64,000 bases of DNA from Tolypothrix sp. FACHB-123 (GCF_014697075.1 NZ_JACJRE010000008.1:141568-205567), one strand, 5' to 3'; positions 18,061 to 27,985 are shown, counted from the stretch's first letter. Program-made: numbers and translations. The notes: generated by a model not told the origin, from the letters alone.

Positions 18061-19472
18061 TGCGCTACCTCTGCCTTATTCGATGTTGGCAGGTTCGGAC
18101 AGTATAATTCTGGTTTACGTAGTGAGGAAATGGAAATAGCTACAAACATGAAGGTGCGGCTACAAGTAATAGCACTAAACATACTCATGGCTACCCCTAA
18201 AGCCAAGGTGACGGCAAAACCTTTGACCAAGCCAGAACCTAACCAGAATAGTGCGGCACAGGCAATCACTGTGGTGACGTTACCATCGAGAATACTAGAA
18301 AAGGCGCGATAAAAGCCAGATTCTACAGAACGATATAAGCTTTTACCTGCTTGCAATTCTTCTCTTGTGCGTTCAAAAATTAGTACATTGGCATCCACTG
18401 CCATGCCAATACTCAGAATAAATCCGGCAATCCCTGGTAAAGTCAGGGTGATACCCAACAAAGCAAAGCTAGCCCAGGTTAACAAAGCGTAAATAATCAG
18501 GGCGAAATTGGCAATTAAACCGGGTAGGCGGTAATAGACCACCATAAAGATTAAGACTAAAATTAGTCCGCCAATCCCTGCATAGATACTGCTTTGAATA
18601 CTGTCTTTACCTAAAGTAGCGCCAACTGTGCGGATTTCGGCAATTTCTACGGGAACGGGTAATGCACCACCACGTAGCTGTACGCCTAAATCATTGGCTT
18701 CTTGGGGGGTAAAAGTACCTGTGATTACAGCTGAACCACCAGTAATCCCGGTAGCTGCAAATTCTGGGCCGACGCTAGGAGAACTGATTAGTTCATTATC
18801 GAGAAAAATGCCAATCGCCCGTCCAGTACCGGCGAGATTTTTTGTCAGTTCCGCAAACAGTTCGCCACCTTTGGGTTTAAAGCGAATAGCCACATTCCAG
18901 TTATTACCTTGTTGGGTGGGTTCACCATAGGCATTTTCTAGATATTTACCAATCAGGGGCGGATCGGTACTTTCAAATAAATCAGCGATCGCTTGATTAT
19001 TTTTCTGTAACTCTTCTTGATTTTTAGCGATCGCCGCAGCATCGTCGCTCTTTCTCAATTCGTCTTGCTTTTTCTTCAATTCAAATCGCGAAGCTCTAAA
19101 AGCAAATAGTTGAGGTTCTGTACTTGGTTTTTGTTTACGAAATTCTAACTCTGCTGTACCGCCAAGAATTCTTTCGGCTTGTTCTGGATCGTTTACCCCT
19201 GGAAGTTGCACCAGGATTTTATCTGTACCCACAGTTTGAATTACCGGTTCAGAAACGCCGAGTCCGTTAATCCGTCCTTCGACAACTTTCTTAACACCTT
19301 CCAATTCATTTTCGGTGATTTGCTTAATTTCTGCTGTTGGTTTCACTTGAATTGTTAGCTGTGAACCTCCGCGCAAATCCAATCCTAAGGGAATGGGAAT
19401 TGTGAGAATCACTGCAATAGCAGCAATAATCAAAACGACAATTAACGCTAATAGCGATCGCTGTTTTTGCAT
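18057..19472 (-). CDS. secD: Protein translocase subunit SecD
   Basis: I start it at ATG 19472 ([14 protein letters not shown]), giving 471 residues; the frame runs on upstream to a TTG at 19499 that adds an atypical nine residues. The conserved motif [13 protein letters not shown] follows the first membrane helix, then the P1 periplasmic domain. Six-helix RND-like segments include [18 protein letters not shown], the helix-4 signature shared with SecF. The large periplasmic insert is somewhat charged ([22 protein letters not shown]). First gene of the secD-secF operon. Confidence 0.95.
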   Translation of the reverse strand: MQKQRSLLALIVVLIIAAIAVILTIPIPLGLDLRGGSQLTIQVKPTAEIKQITENELEGVKKVVEGRINGLGVSEPVIQTVGTDKILVQLPGVNDPEQAERILGGTAELEFRKQKPSTEPQLFAFRASRFELKKKQDELRKSDDAAAIAKNQEELQKNNQAIADLFESTDPPLIGKYLENAYGEPTQQGNNWNVAIRFKPKGGELFAELTKNLAGTGRAIGIFLDNELISSPSVGPEFAATGITGGSAVITGTFTPQEANDLGVQLRGGALPVPVEIAEIRTVGATLGKDSIQSSIYAGIGGLILVLIFMVVYYRLPGLIANFALIIYALLTWASFALLGITLTLPGIAGFILSIGMAVDANVLIFERTREELQAGKSLYRSVESGFYRAFSSILDGNVTTVIACAALFWLGSGLVKGFAVTLALGVAMSMFSAITCSRTFMFVAISISSLRKPELYCPNLPTSNKAEVAQ

Positions 19473-19546
19473 ACCATAACCATCACTCGCAACTGACAAA
19501 GGCTATAATAGCGCTCTTTTTCATCGTTATGAGTTATTGGTTAGGA

Positions 19547-19707
19547 GTGTTGACTGTTGACTGTTGACTGTTAACTGTTAACTGTCAACGGTTTCGTGTG
19601 AAGTCAGAGTCTCCTCTTCCCCATGCCTAATGCCCCATGCCCCATGCCCAATGCCCAATGCCCAATGCCCAATGCCCAATGCCCAATGCCCAATGCCCCA
19701 TACCCAT
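19547..19707. repeat. Long STRR block upstream of the CHAT gene
   Basis: GTTGACT/GTTAACT heptamers at about 19547-19591 and at least ten CCCAATG/CCCCATG heptamers at 19621-19707 fill the gap between the divergent secD and CHAT genes. They leave only about 40 bases for the CHAT promoter and ribosome site. Confidence 0.9.
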
Positions 19708-19744
19708 CATGTATACTTAAAAACAGCACATCCCAACGCCGGCA

Positions 19745-20338
19745 ATGACTGTTAAACCCCAGAAAATCCTGATATTAGCTGCAAATCCCACCAATACATC
19801 ACGATTGCGCCTCGATCAAGAATTGCGTGATATCAAGGAAGGGTTGCAAAGGGCACAAAATCGGGAGAACTTTGAACTACGGTATGATTTAGCAGTCCGT
19901 CCGAGGGATATTCGCCGCGCTATTTTGGATTATCGTCCGAATATTATCCACTTTTCTGGGCATGGTGCAGGGATACAAGGACTAGCTTTTGAGGATGAAA
20001 CAGGAAAAGAACAGCTAGTTACTGGTGAAGCATTAGCTGGGTTATTTGGACAGTTTTCTAAACAAGTAGAATGTGTGCTATTGAATGCTTGTTACTCGGA
20101 AGTCCAAGCTGAGGCTATTTCCCAACAGATTAATTATGTGATTGGAATGAACGATCAAATCGGAGATAAAGCCGCGATTGAGTTTGTTGTCGGTTTTTAC
20201 GATGCGCTTCTGGCTTATAATCCCGAATATGATGAAGGTGCGCCTGTAGAGTTTGCTTTTAATATTGCGCGAAATGCAATACAGTTAGCTGGTGTATCTG
20301 GCGAGTTGATTCCTGAACTTAAAAAAAAACCCATTTAA
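19745..20338 (+). CDS. CHAT-domain caspase-like protease, 5' part of a frameshifted CHAT-STAND gene
   Basis: The 197-residue frame is a CHAT domain (caspase-like; 'caspase HetF associated with TPRs'). The catalytic dyad is His73 in HFSGHG and Cys116 in LLNACYS. The N-terminus KILILAANPTNTSRLRLDQE is typical of CHAT domains fused to STAND ATPases. The frame ends at TAA 20336-20338, seven bases after an A9 run (20321-20329). A shift of -1 in that run continues directly into the NB-ARC frame (T-H-L-T-P-H-H-Q-P-L-G...). Normally these parts form one polypeptide, here about 1244 residues (19745-23478). Whether the break is real, programmed or a base-calling error cannot be decided from this sequence. 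Confidence 0.85.
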   Translation: MTVKPQKILILAANPTNTSRLRLDQELRDIKEGLQRAQNRENFELRYDLAVRPRDIRRAILDYRPNIIHFSGHGAGIQGLAFEDETGKEQLVTGEALAGLFGQFSKQVECVLLNACYSEVQAEAISQQINYVIGMNDQIGDKAAIEFVVGFYDALLAYNPEYDEGAPVEFAFNIARNAIQLAGVSGELIPELKKKPI

Positions 20339-20460
20339 CACCCCATCACCAACCTTTAGGCAATCTTACCAACGTTCCAGAGTTACCGCCGCACTTTTTA
20401 CCCCGTCTTGAAGAACTTGCACCCTTAAAACAGAAAGTATTATCTTCAACAAAGCAACCT

Positions 20461-23400
20461 GTGGGTATTACAGGTAAAAGTCGGCGTGTGGGCGTGCAAG
20501 GTATGGGCGGAATTGGTAAAACAGTCTTAGCTACAGCCTTAGCGCGGGATGAAGAAGTGAGAAAGGCGTTTCCTGATGGGGTATTTTGGGTAACATTTGG
20601 ACAAACGCCGCAGATTTTAACTTGGCAATCTTATATTGCTTCGGCGTTGGGTGAGAAGCAAGCGGCTTTTACCGAGGTGGGATTAGCGAAAGCGCGGTTG
20701 CGGGAGTTGTTTGCCGATAAAGCTTGCTTGCTGATTTTGGATGATATCTGGCGTTTGGATGATGCGACGGCGTTTGATGTGTTGGGGGAACGCTGTCAGA
20801 TGTTAATTACTACCCGTGATGGGGCGATAGTCACAGGGTTGGGAGGGGAAGAATATCAGCTTGCGGTTTTAGATGCACAACAGGCGTTAGCACTTTTGGC
20901 AGATTGGGCAAATCAACCGGAGATTTTGCAACCCAGTCCGCACAATGATGTTACTTTGCAGGTAGCGCGAGAATGTGGGTATTTGCCCTTAGCATTGGCG
21001 ATGGTTGGCGCGATGATGCGGGGGAAACCTGCAAATCGTTGGCAGAATATTTTAGAAAAACTCCGCAGTGCTGATTTAGAGAAAATAAAACAACAGTTTC
21101 CCGATTATCCTTATCCCGATTTACTTAAGGCAATTGCTGTTAGTGTGGCAGCTTTGGATGAGAATAGCCAACAGCGATATTTAGATTTTGCGGTGTTTCC
21201 AGAAGATACACCCATACCCGAAGCAGTTTTGCAGACTTTTTGGGAACCCTTGGGGTTAGATGAGTTTGATAGCCAAGATGTCATTGATGAATTGGTGAGT
21301 AAATCTCTGGCTTTGCGGGATGAAGCGGGAAATTTGCGGTTGCATGACTTGCAGTTTGATTATGTGAGGAAGCAGTACACGACATTAGCAACCGAAAGTG
21401 AGGGGATAGGGTTTTTACACAATCGGCTGTTAAATGCTTACAGCGAAAAATATCTCGAAGGCTGGCATAGTTTAGAAAATGACGGTTATATTTGGGAGAA
21501 TTTAGCCTATCACTTGCTGGCTGGGGGAAGGGATGGGGAATTAAAACAACTGCTGTGTGATTTTCGCTGGTTGCAGAGGAAGTTGGAGAACATCAATATT
21601 AATGCTTTGATAGCAGATTATGATTTTTTGCCGGAGGATGAGAATTTACAGTTAATTCAAGGTGCATTACGGCTGTCGGCACATATTTTAAATGACGATA
21701 AACAGCAATTGGCAGGGCAATTATTAGGGCGGTTGCTGGGTTTTGCAAGAGAAGAAATTCAGAGATTGTTAACGCAGGTGCAGCAATGCAAAACTCCTAG
21801 TTTACTTCCGCAAACAGCAAACTTAACTCCTCCTGGCGGCTCCTTAGTACGTACCTTAGTAGGTCATAGTGACTCGGTAAAAGCGCTCGCCCTCACCTCT
21901 GATGGCAAGTATGTGATTTCTGGTTCCGATGACAACACCCTCAAAGTCTGGAATTGGCAAACTGGTGAACTACTGCGTACCCTAAATAATCATAGTTCCT
22001 CGGTACAAGCGCTTGCCCTCACCTCTGATGGCAAGTATGTGATTTCTGGTTCCGATGACAACACCCTCAAAGTCTGGAATTGGCAAACTGGTGAACTACT
22101 GCGTACCCTAAATGGTTATAGTGACTGGGTAAAAGCGCTCGCCCTCACCTCTGATGGCAAGTATGTGATTTCTGGTTCCGATGACAACACCCTCAAAGTC
22201 TGGAATTGGCAAACTGGTGAACTACTACGTACCCTAGAAGGCCATAGTAGCTGGGTATATGCAGTTGCCTGGAGTGCTGATAGCAAGTACGTGATTTCTG
22301 GTTCCGGTGACAACACCCTCAAAGTCTGGAATTGGCAAACTGGTGAACTACTGCGGACTCTAAATAATCATAGTTCCTCGGTAAAAGCGCTCGCCCTCAC
22401 CTCTGATGGCAAGTATGTGATTTCTGGTTCCGATGACAACACCCTCAGAGTCTGGAATTGGCAAACTGGGGAAGAACTGCGTACCCTAAATGGTCATAGT
22501 GACTGGGTAAATGCGCTCGCCCTCACCCCTGATGGCAAGTACGTGATTTCTACTTCCGGTGACAACACCCTCAAAGTCTGGAATTGGCAAACTGGTGAAC
22601 TACTACGTACCCTAGAAGGCCATAGTTACTGGGTAAATGCGCTCGCCCTCACCCCTGATGGCAAATACGTGATTTCTGCTTCCGATGACAAGACCCTGAA
22701 AGTCTGGAATTGGCAAACTGGTGAACAACTACGTACCCTAGAAGGTCATAGTTACTGGGTAAATGCGCTCGCCCTGACACTAGATGGCAAATACGTAATT
22801 TCTAGTTCCTATCACAAAACTCTCAAAGTCTGGGATTGGCACACTGGTAAACAACTGCGTACCCTAGAAGGTCATAGTGGCTCTGTAAATGCAGTTGCCC
22901 TGACTCCAGATGGCAAGTATGTGATTTCTGGTTCCGATGACAACACCCTCAAAGTCTGGAATTGGCAAACTGGGGAAGAACTGCGTACCCTAGAAGGTCA
23001 TAATAGCTCGGTATATGCAGTTGCCTGGAGTGCTGATAGCAAGTACGTGATTTCTGGTTCCGATGACAAGACTCTCAAAGTCTGGAATTGGCAAACTGGT
23101 AAACAACTGCGTACTCTAGAAGGTCATAATAGCTCGGTATATGCAGTTGCCTGGAGTGCTGATGGCAAGTACGTGATTTCTGGTTCCGATGACAAGACTC
23201 TCAAAGTCTGGAATTGGCAAACTAGTGAACAACTGCGTACCCTAGAAGGTCATAGTGACTGGGTACATGCAGTCGCCATCACCCCAAATGGCAAGTACGT
23301 GATTTCTGGTTCCCATGACAATACTCTCAAAGTGTGGAATTGGCAAACTGGGTCAGTAATTGCCACTTTCACAGGGGAAAGTTCAATATATTGCTGTGCT

Positions 23401-23478
23401 GTTGGATCAGATGGGGTGAGAGTTGTTGCTGGGGATGTATCGGGACGGGTGCATTTTTTGCGGTTGCAAACCAAGTAA
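20461..23478 (+). CDS. NB-ARC ATPase with twelve WD40 repeats, 3' part of the CHAT-STAND gene
   Basis: The frame is open from just after the A9 run (about 20323). The GTG at 20461 is only its first possible start and has no clear Shine-Dalgarno sequence. Counting from it: Walker A GVQGMGGIGKT (11-21), Walker B CLLILDDIW (about 88-96), then LITTRD and GYLPLALAM, the NB-ARC hallmarks. A winged-helix and helical region follow to about residue 455. Twelve canonical WD40 repeats of 42 residues (GHSxxVxALALTxDGKYVISGSDDxTLKVWN pattern) and one degenerate closing blade complete it. As a STAND switch it would sense a ligand with the propeller and activate the linked CHAT protease, a plan seen in programmed-death or conflict systems of multicellular bacteria. 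Confidence 0.88.
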   Translation: MGITGKSRRVGVQGMGGIGKTVLATALARDEEVRKAFPDGVFWVTFGQTPQILTWQSYIASALGEKQAAFTEVGLAKARLRELFADKACLLILDDIWRLDDATAFDVLGERCQMLITTRDGAIVTGLGGEEYQLAVLDAQQALALLADWANQPEILQPSPHNDVTLQVARECGYLPLALAMVGAMMRGKPANRWQNILEKLRSADLEKIKQQFPDYPYPDLLKAIAVSVAALDENSQQRYLDFAVFPEDTPIPEAVLQTFWEPLGLDEFDSQDVIDELVSKSLALRDEAGNLRLHDLQFDYVRKQYTTLATESEGIGFLHNRLLNAYSEKYLEGWHSLENDGYIWENLAYHLLAGGRDGELKQLLCDFRWLQRKLENININALIADYDFLPEDENLQLIQGALRLSAHILNDDKQQLAGQLLGRLLGFAREEIQRLLTQVQQCKTPSLLPQTANLTPPGGSLVRTLVGHSDSVKALALTSDGKYVISGSDDNTLKVWNWQTGELLRTLNNHSSSVQALALTSDGKYVISGSDDNTLKVWNWQTGELLRTLNGYSDWVKALALTSDGKYVISGSDDNTLKVWNWQTGELLRTLEGHSSWVYAVAWSADSKYVISGSGDNTLKVWNWQTGELLRTLNNHSSSVKALALTSDGKYVISGSDDNTLRVWNWQTGEELRTLNGHSDWVNALALTPDGKYVISTSGDNTLKVWNWQTGELLRTLEGHSYWVNALALTPDGKYVISASDDKTLKVWNWQTGEQLRTLEGHSYWVNALALTLDGKYVISSSYHKTLKVWDWHTGKQLRTLEGHSGSVNAVALTPDGKYVISGSDDNTLKVWNWQTGEELRTLEGHNSSVYAVAWSADSKYVISGSDDKTLKVWNWQTGKQLRTLEGHNSSVYAVAWSADGKYVISGSDDKTLKVWNWQTSEQLRTLEGHSDWVHAVAITPNGKYVISGSHDNTLKVWNWQTGSVIATFTGESSIYCCAVGSDGVRVVAGDVSGRVHFLRLQTK
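21862..23373 (+). repeat. 126-bp DNA tandem repeat encoding WD40 blades, 12 units
   Basis: The units are nearly identical at the DNA level, for example GATGGCAAGTATGTGATTTC recurs almost unchanged. Differences cluster in the seven-residue entry (GHSDSVK, NHSSSVQ, GYSDWVK, GHSSWVY, GHSYWVN, GHNSSVY), in two alternative inner strands (ALALTSDGKY or AVAWSADSKY) and in the strand-D end (ELLRTL, EELRTL, EQLRTL, KQLRTL). This is the pattern of recent unit duplication or gene conversion. Confidence 0.92.
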
Positions 23479-23751
23479 GACTAATTTGTAATTCGTAATT
23501 TGTAATTCGTAATTAGGAAATGCGGATTTTGTTTGAGTCAGTCGTGGCGAATGGGGATAATATAGAGTCCGGTTAGGCAATTTTCATGGCAAGCGAAGCA
23601 AAACAAGCCGCGAATTGTGCGATCGCCTTTTTTAATTTCCTTCCCATCACCATGACTGTTGCGAATTCACTCATCAGTTGCCATCAAAGTGCGTAGGCGT
23701 AGCCCTCCGCAGGCATCGCTCTTGATCATTTTCTTAGCTTTCAAGCAAAAA

Positions 23752-23957
23752 GGTGCAACATTCAGGGTTAAAGCCGCAATTTTCCGCATCAAAGCCGCAA
23801 AGTTGAAGATAAAAGCCGCAATTTTCCGTATTAAAGCCGCAACGTTGAGGATAAAAGGTGCAACTTCCAAGATAAAAGCTGCAACGTTGAGGATAAAAGG
23901 CGCAACTTCCAAGATAAAAGCTGCAACGTTGAAGATAAAAGGCGCAAGCTTCAGGTT
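23752..23957. repeat. 21-nt minisatellite with 42-nt higher-order period, about 10 units
   Basis: Units alternate between GCAACGTTGAGGATAAAAGG and GCAACTTCCAAGATAAAAGC types, each 21 bases, giving a 42-base higher period. Both strands stay open through it (heptads AATLRIK on +, VAAFILE on -). No ribosome site suggests translation. It lies about 270 bp after the WD40 gene. The segment 23690-23720 just before it resembles a small dispersed repeat (GCGTAGGCGTAGCCCTCCGC). Confidence 0.88.
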
Positions 23958-24113
23958 TTTAACTTCAACCTTCATGCTTTGAGGTGCAAATTCCACCCTC
24001 AGAGGTTCAACAGTTGGTGATTTTTCTTGGTGAATCACGTAATTAATACTGGAGAATTGGATTTAACCTACTCCCGTTTAAAGATACTACTGGCGACTCA
24101 GAGGTAAAATCCC

Positions 24114-24282
24114 TCGCTTACCCAACAAACCGCCGTCACCCTAGAAGGGTGCGGCTAATCTAACAAAGCCCACCTTCGTGGGCTAAAAACAGCCCACCTT
24201 CGCGAAGCGTTCCGCAGGAAAGGTGGGCTTCGTACCTATAGCCCCAGGCTTCTAGCCTGCGGGCGTTATTTCGGGTAAGCGA
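24114..24282. repeat. Composite hairpin element with TCGCTTACCC ends
   Basis: Inverted ends TCGCTTACCC (24114-24123) and GGGTAAGCGA (24273-24282) enclose several nested hairpins. These include CACCCTAGAAGGGTG, AGCCCACCTTCGTGGGCT and GCAGGCTAGAAGCCTGGGGC-type arms read on either strand. It has MITE-like organisation with no coding capacity. Confidence 0.7.
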
Positions 24283-24302
24283 AAGATGAAATATTTTGAA
24301 TC

Positions 24303-24710
24303 TCAATCTATCCGTTCGCAGTCAAATTGCCCTTTAATATAGTCGTTATAAAAGCTACCAATAGAATCAGCCGAGTAAAAATCCTCCCAAGTCTCCTCAT
24401 CTACCCCAAAATACTCATACACCGCCCCATTCTTAAACTCAACTTGCAAAGTTTGCTCGTGACTATCGTAAGCAATGCTAGCCGCCATTGAAGAACTCAC
24501 AGGTAACAGCGCAATTGGTTCTTCATATTCAGGAAACGCCACAGGTTCCGCCACAATCTCGTTGAGTTCTACCAACCCCTCAAAAGCTTGAACTGGTGCG
24601 GGAATTTCTAAAAGTTCTATTTCCTCGCCGCGATCGAGCAATAATTGTAAATGTCCGTCAGAATGAGCGATCGCAATTAGGCTACTCAAGTCCATTTTTG
24701 ATAGTCTCAT
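24303..24710 (-). CDS. KTSC-domain protein
   Basis: At 135 residues, the C-terminal half (about 70-133) matches the KTSC domain: VSSSMAASIAYDSHEQTLQV, FKNGAVYEYFGVDEETWEDF and SIGSFYNDYIKG. KTSC is a small domain sometimes fused to Lys-tRNA synthetase; its function is unknown, though RNA binding has been suggested. The N-terminal half (MDLSSLIAIAHSDGHLQLLL...) is an acidic region probably specific to cyanobacteria. ATG at 24710 or 24695 could be the start. Confidence 0.78.
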   Translation of the reverse strand: MRLSKMDLSSLIAIAHSDGHLQLLLDRGEEIELLEIPAPVQAFEGLVELNEIVAEPVAFPEYEEPIALLPVSSSMAASIAYDSHEQTLQVEFKNGAVYEYFGVDEETWEDFYSADSIGSFYNDYIKGQFDCERID

Positions 24711-24891
24711 TAAATTTGCTCTCCTGTGGGCGTAGAAATGTTATTTTTCGGTTGATAGGATTAAATTCTGCTGCAAAATCGCACCGCTTATTAGTACATT
24801 TGTACCATAAAAGCAGTTGATCGTCAAGACTTTGCAACAGAAAAATACCTACTGTCGTACTCCGGTTTTCACAAGGCTGGCATAGTTGGCA

Positions 24892-27210
24892 ATGAAGCAC
24901 CCATTTAGTGACGAATTTTTACAAGAATTGCCGCTAATTCTGGCGGGGCCTATCTTGCAGCATACAGAATCAGACGCCGTTACAGTCTGGATAGCGCTGA
25001 AACGTCCTTGTGAGGTGGTACTCCAGGTTTATGACACAGCAAATCGCGGTGAGTTAATTACAAATCTGCTCTTTGAGGGAAGACGCCGGACTTTTGCGCT
25101 GGGGAAATTCCTGCATATTGTCGCTGTCACGGCGGAATCTGCGGGTAGTCATTTATTAAGTAGCGATCGCATCTATGCCTACGACTTACAATTTATTGAA
25201 TCATCCACCCAGCAGCAAACTTTAGCCACAGCCTTATGTTCTCGCCGCTTTCCCGCCGTTAATATCAGCTATTTCGACCATCAAAAACCCACCTTTGCCC
25301 TCCCCCCCACCGATTTACAAGATTTACGCATCGTGCATGGTTCCTGTCGCAAACCTCACGGTGATGGCTTTGATGCGTTACCGATTCTCGATTGCTTAAT
25401 TGAGTCCGCCGCCAACCAGCCAAACAAACGACCCCATCAGCTTTTTCTCACAGGTGACCAAATTTATGGTGATGATGTCGCCGATCCCCTATTGTGGGTT
25501 TCCAGTCAGTTAGGTGATGCGCTGCTAGGTTGGGAGGAACAGTTACCCGTCACCCAGTACACAGCCGCCGATCCCAGTTATTACACCCCTAAACAACTGC
25601 TTCCTGGACATCGCGCAGATATCGCCACACACCAAGCAGGTTTCACCGCCGGCTTGCATAATAAAACCGCCAAAGTTAGCAGTCACCTGCTGAGTTTAGG
25701 TGAATATTACGCATCTTATATATTGTCATGGTCGCCCGCCTGCTGGCCGAGTAGCATACCCCAAGGACACGAGGTAATGCATGGACATCGAGTCAGCCGC
25801 CGTTGGGATAAAGAAGTGCGGGACATGCAGCAATTTATCCATACCCTGTGGAAAGTGCGGCGGGCGCTGGCGAATGTTCCCATGTATAGTATTTTCGATG
25901 ACCATGATGTCAGCGACGACTGGAACCTCAACCAAGCTTGGTGTCTGCGGGTTTTAGGACAGCCTTTGGGACGGAGAACCGTGCAAAATGCCTTGTTAGC
26001 CTATGCAGTATTTCAAGCTTGGGGAAACACACCCCAACAATTTGCAGCCGGTCAACCAGGGGAGAAATTATTACAAGCGGCGGCGGATTGGTCTGCATCT
26101 GGGGGAATGAATGGAGCGGTGGAAAATGCGATCGCTCGTTATTTAGGAATGCCGCCACTCAATCCCAGTACAAACTTACCGGAATTTGTGCAATATGATG
26201 CAGTTTTAGTTCTCGACCGTGCCCCAGAAGCCTTAACCTGGCATTATACAATCCGTAGTTTTTGCCATGAAGTCATAGTTTTAGATACACGCACCTGGCG
26301 CGGTTACCCTGCCGATCAAAAACCCATCGCACCGCCAATGCTGCTATCACCGCCAGCCTTTAGCCAGCAACTATCCCAGCCCTTAGAACAAGTAAATCAT
26401 AAACCAAAAGGGCGATCGCAACTCCAAGCTACATTTGTGATTGCACCGACCAACTTATTTGGGTTAGAAGTAATAGATTGGATTCATCACTGGCATTTAA
26501 AAAGAGATAAAGTTTATGGTGTCGATGTCGGCGATGCTTGGAACATTAATTACGAAGCTTTAGCACAATTTCTCACCACATTATTTGAGCAACGGCGACA
26601 AGTAATAGTCTTATCTGGAGACATTCACTACAGTTCTGTTGTGCGGTTAACTTATACCAAAAAATCTTTCGGTTCTGAGAAAAAATCTATATTAGTACAA
26701 CTAACAGCTAGTGCTTTTAAAAACGAAGAAAAAATTACAGAAATCATTCATACCAGACTCAAACAATGGCTTTTACCAGAAAAAAATCGCCAATGGATAG
26801 GCTGGAAAAATCCCCCATATATGCTAGAAATTTCTAGCAGAAAAGCCTACCGCGAGTCTCTTGCACATCGTCCCCCCGAATGGCATGGTTTAATGGAATG
26901 GGTTCACCGCAAAATCACAAAAACTGCTGAATTTGGCACCAATGTTTCCTGGTTAATGACTGCTGAACAACATGCGAAAAACCTAAAGTGGGAACTATTC
27001 CAGTATTTTACCTTTTGGAAACTACCTTGGTTTCAAGATGGGAGAGAAGTCGTAGGTTTAAATAATTTAGCCTTAGTCCATTTTGAAATAGATAATAATA
27101 ATTCTTCTAAAGTTATTCAAGATTTATACTGGTTTTCAACTTGGTATCCTATCGAAATTGTTTACAGCCGCTTTGAAAGTGAACTCAGCCATTCAAAATT
27201 AACAACTTAA
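24892..27210 (+). CDS. PhoD-like metallophosphatase
   Basis: I start at ATG 24892 (MKHPFSDEF), giving 772 residues, rather than at TTG 24886. The metal-binding motifs of the PhoD/alkaline-phosphatase-D-like fold are in order: RIVHGSCRKPHGDG (about 145-158), LFLTGDQIYGDDVADP (about 182-197), YSIFDDHDVSDDWN (about 333-346) and VIVLSGDIHYSSVVRL (about 575-590). An N-terminal beta-rich domain (LILAGPILQHTESDAVTVWI) is typical of the family. No Sec or Tat signal peptide is visible, so it looks cytoplasmic, unlike classical PhoD. Natural substrate unknown. Confidence 0.85.
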   Translation: MKHPFSDEFLQELPLILAGPILQHTESDAVTVWIALKRPCEVVLQVYDTANRGELITNLLFEGRRRTFALGKFLHIVAVTAESAGSHLLSSDRIYAYDLQFIESSTQQQTLATALCSRRFPAVNISYFDHQKPTFALPPTDLQDLRIVHGSCRKPHGDGFDALPILDCLIESAANQPNKRPHQLFLTGDQIYGDDVADPLLWVSSQLGDALLGWEEQLPVTQYTAADPSYYTPKQLLPGHRADIATHQAGFTAGLHNKTAKVSSHLLSLGEYYASYILSWSPACWPSSIPQGHEVMHGHRVSRRWDKEVRDMQQFIHTLWKVRRALANVPMYSIFDDHDVSDDWNLNQAWCLRVLGQPLGRRTVQNALLAYAVFQAWGNTPQQFAAGQPGEKLLQAAADWSASGGMNGAVENAIARYLGMPPLNPSTNLPEFVQYDAVLVLDRAPEALTWHYTIRSFCHEVIVLDTRTWRGYPADQKPIAPPMLLSPPAFSQQLSQPLEQVNHKPKGRSQLQATFVIAPTNLFGLEVIDWIHHWHLKRDKVYGVDVGDAWNINYEALAQFLTTLFEQRRQVIVLSGDIHYSSVVRLTYTKKSFGSEKKSILVQLTASAFKNEEKITEIIHTRLKQWLLPEKNRQWIGWKNPPYMLEISSRKAYRESLAHRPPEWHGLMEWVHRKITKTAEFGTNVSWLMTAEQHAKNLKWELFQYFTFWKLPWFQDGREVVGLNNLALVHFEIDNNNSSKVIQDLYWFSTWYPIEIVYSRFESELSHSKLTT

Positions 27211-27301
27211 TTCAAAATTCAAAATTAAGACAGTCAATTGGTGCGTTGCGCTGCGTGACAACACACCCTACATTTAATTTTTTTCATGACAACTGATAAC
27301 T

Positions 27302-27838
27302 CTATGCTAAGCGCAAATAAGGACACTTTTGTAAAAAACTAGCTGCTTTTTGATGCGCATCAGGATTATCAATATGCACAGGTGTAGTGCGGATAATTCC
27401 CTGAAATAAATCATCTAAGCCATAGGGGGTAAAAAACTCCCATTGTCCTTGTAAATCTACCCGCACCCCTACAGATGTAGCAGTGTGTAACCATTGGGAA
27501 ATACCATCTTCTGTACTTTGGTAGGTTGTTTCACCTTTGCGCCAACGGTTAAAACTAGCTTGATTTTTCACATCAAACTGATCATCAGGAAACTGTTCTG
27601 TAAGGGTAGCTTTTGCTGCTAGTTCTTGAGCGCGATCGCCTTGGATATCGTAAAATGCAATATCAAAATCCTTAATTACTAACTCGCAGTCATCGCCAAA
27701 AATTGCGCGCCAGACTGTATTGCGTACCGCACCACCGGCTAACCACCAATCAGGTAGATGAAGTTGCGCGATCGCAGGTAAAATCATCCCTACAGGTGTA
27801 TCAGCTAAGATCGTCTGTAAGCGAGTGTTACTGTTCAT
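27302..27838 (-). CDS. Nucleotidyltransferase family protein (NTP_transf_6 / DUF925 type)
   Basis: With ATG at 27838 (MNSNTRLQTIL) it is 178 residues; the frame continues to 27883 with an atypical extension. The motif WWLAGGAVRNTVWRAIFG followed by VIKDFDIAFYD gives the G-G/S and D-x-D signature of a minimal nucleotidyltransferase. It is of the kind found in the YjeB/DUF925 family; cyanobacterial members are uncharacterised. It is convergent with the PhoD-like gene. Confidence 0.78.
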   Translation of the reverse strand: MNSNTRLQTILADTPVGMILPAIAQLHLPDWWLAGGAVRNTVWRAIFGDDCELVIKDFDIAFYDIQGDRAQELAAKATLTEQFPDDQFDVKNQASFNRWRKGETTYQSTEDGISQWLHTATSVGVRVDLQGQWEFFTPYGLDDLFQGIIRTTPVHIDNPDAHQKAASFLQKCPYLRLA

Positions 27839-27985
27839 ATCAAATTTGTAAGATTTGCCACCAGCAAGCGAAAATATTAGCATTCATCATTTGCTTAATT
27901 TTGTCTAGTTCTTCATACGCAGGATTAAATTAAATTTAATTTAAGTTTAAATTTTGAGTTTAAATTGTGAATTTAATTTTTAATT

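Noticed and set aside
20461-20463. GTG as an independent start of the NB-ARC-WD40 protein
   Set aside because: There is no Shine-Dalgarno sequence, and the preceding in-frame codons read as the normal CHAT-NB-ARC linker (PPHFLPRLEELAPLKQ), so a frameshifted single gene is more likely.
23667-24038. Possible repetitive protein on the minus strand (VAAFILE heptads)
   Set aside because: It is a 21-nt minisatellite with open frames on both strands, no ribosome site and no non-repetitive domain.
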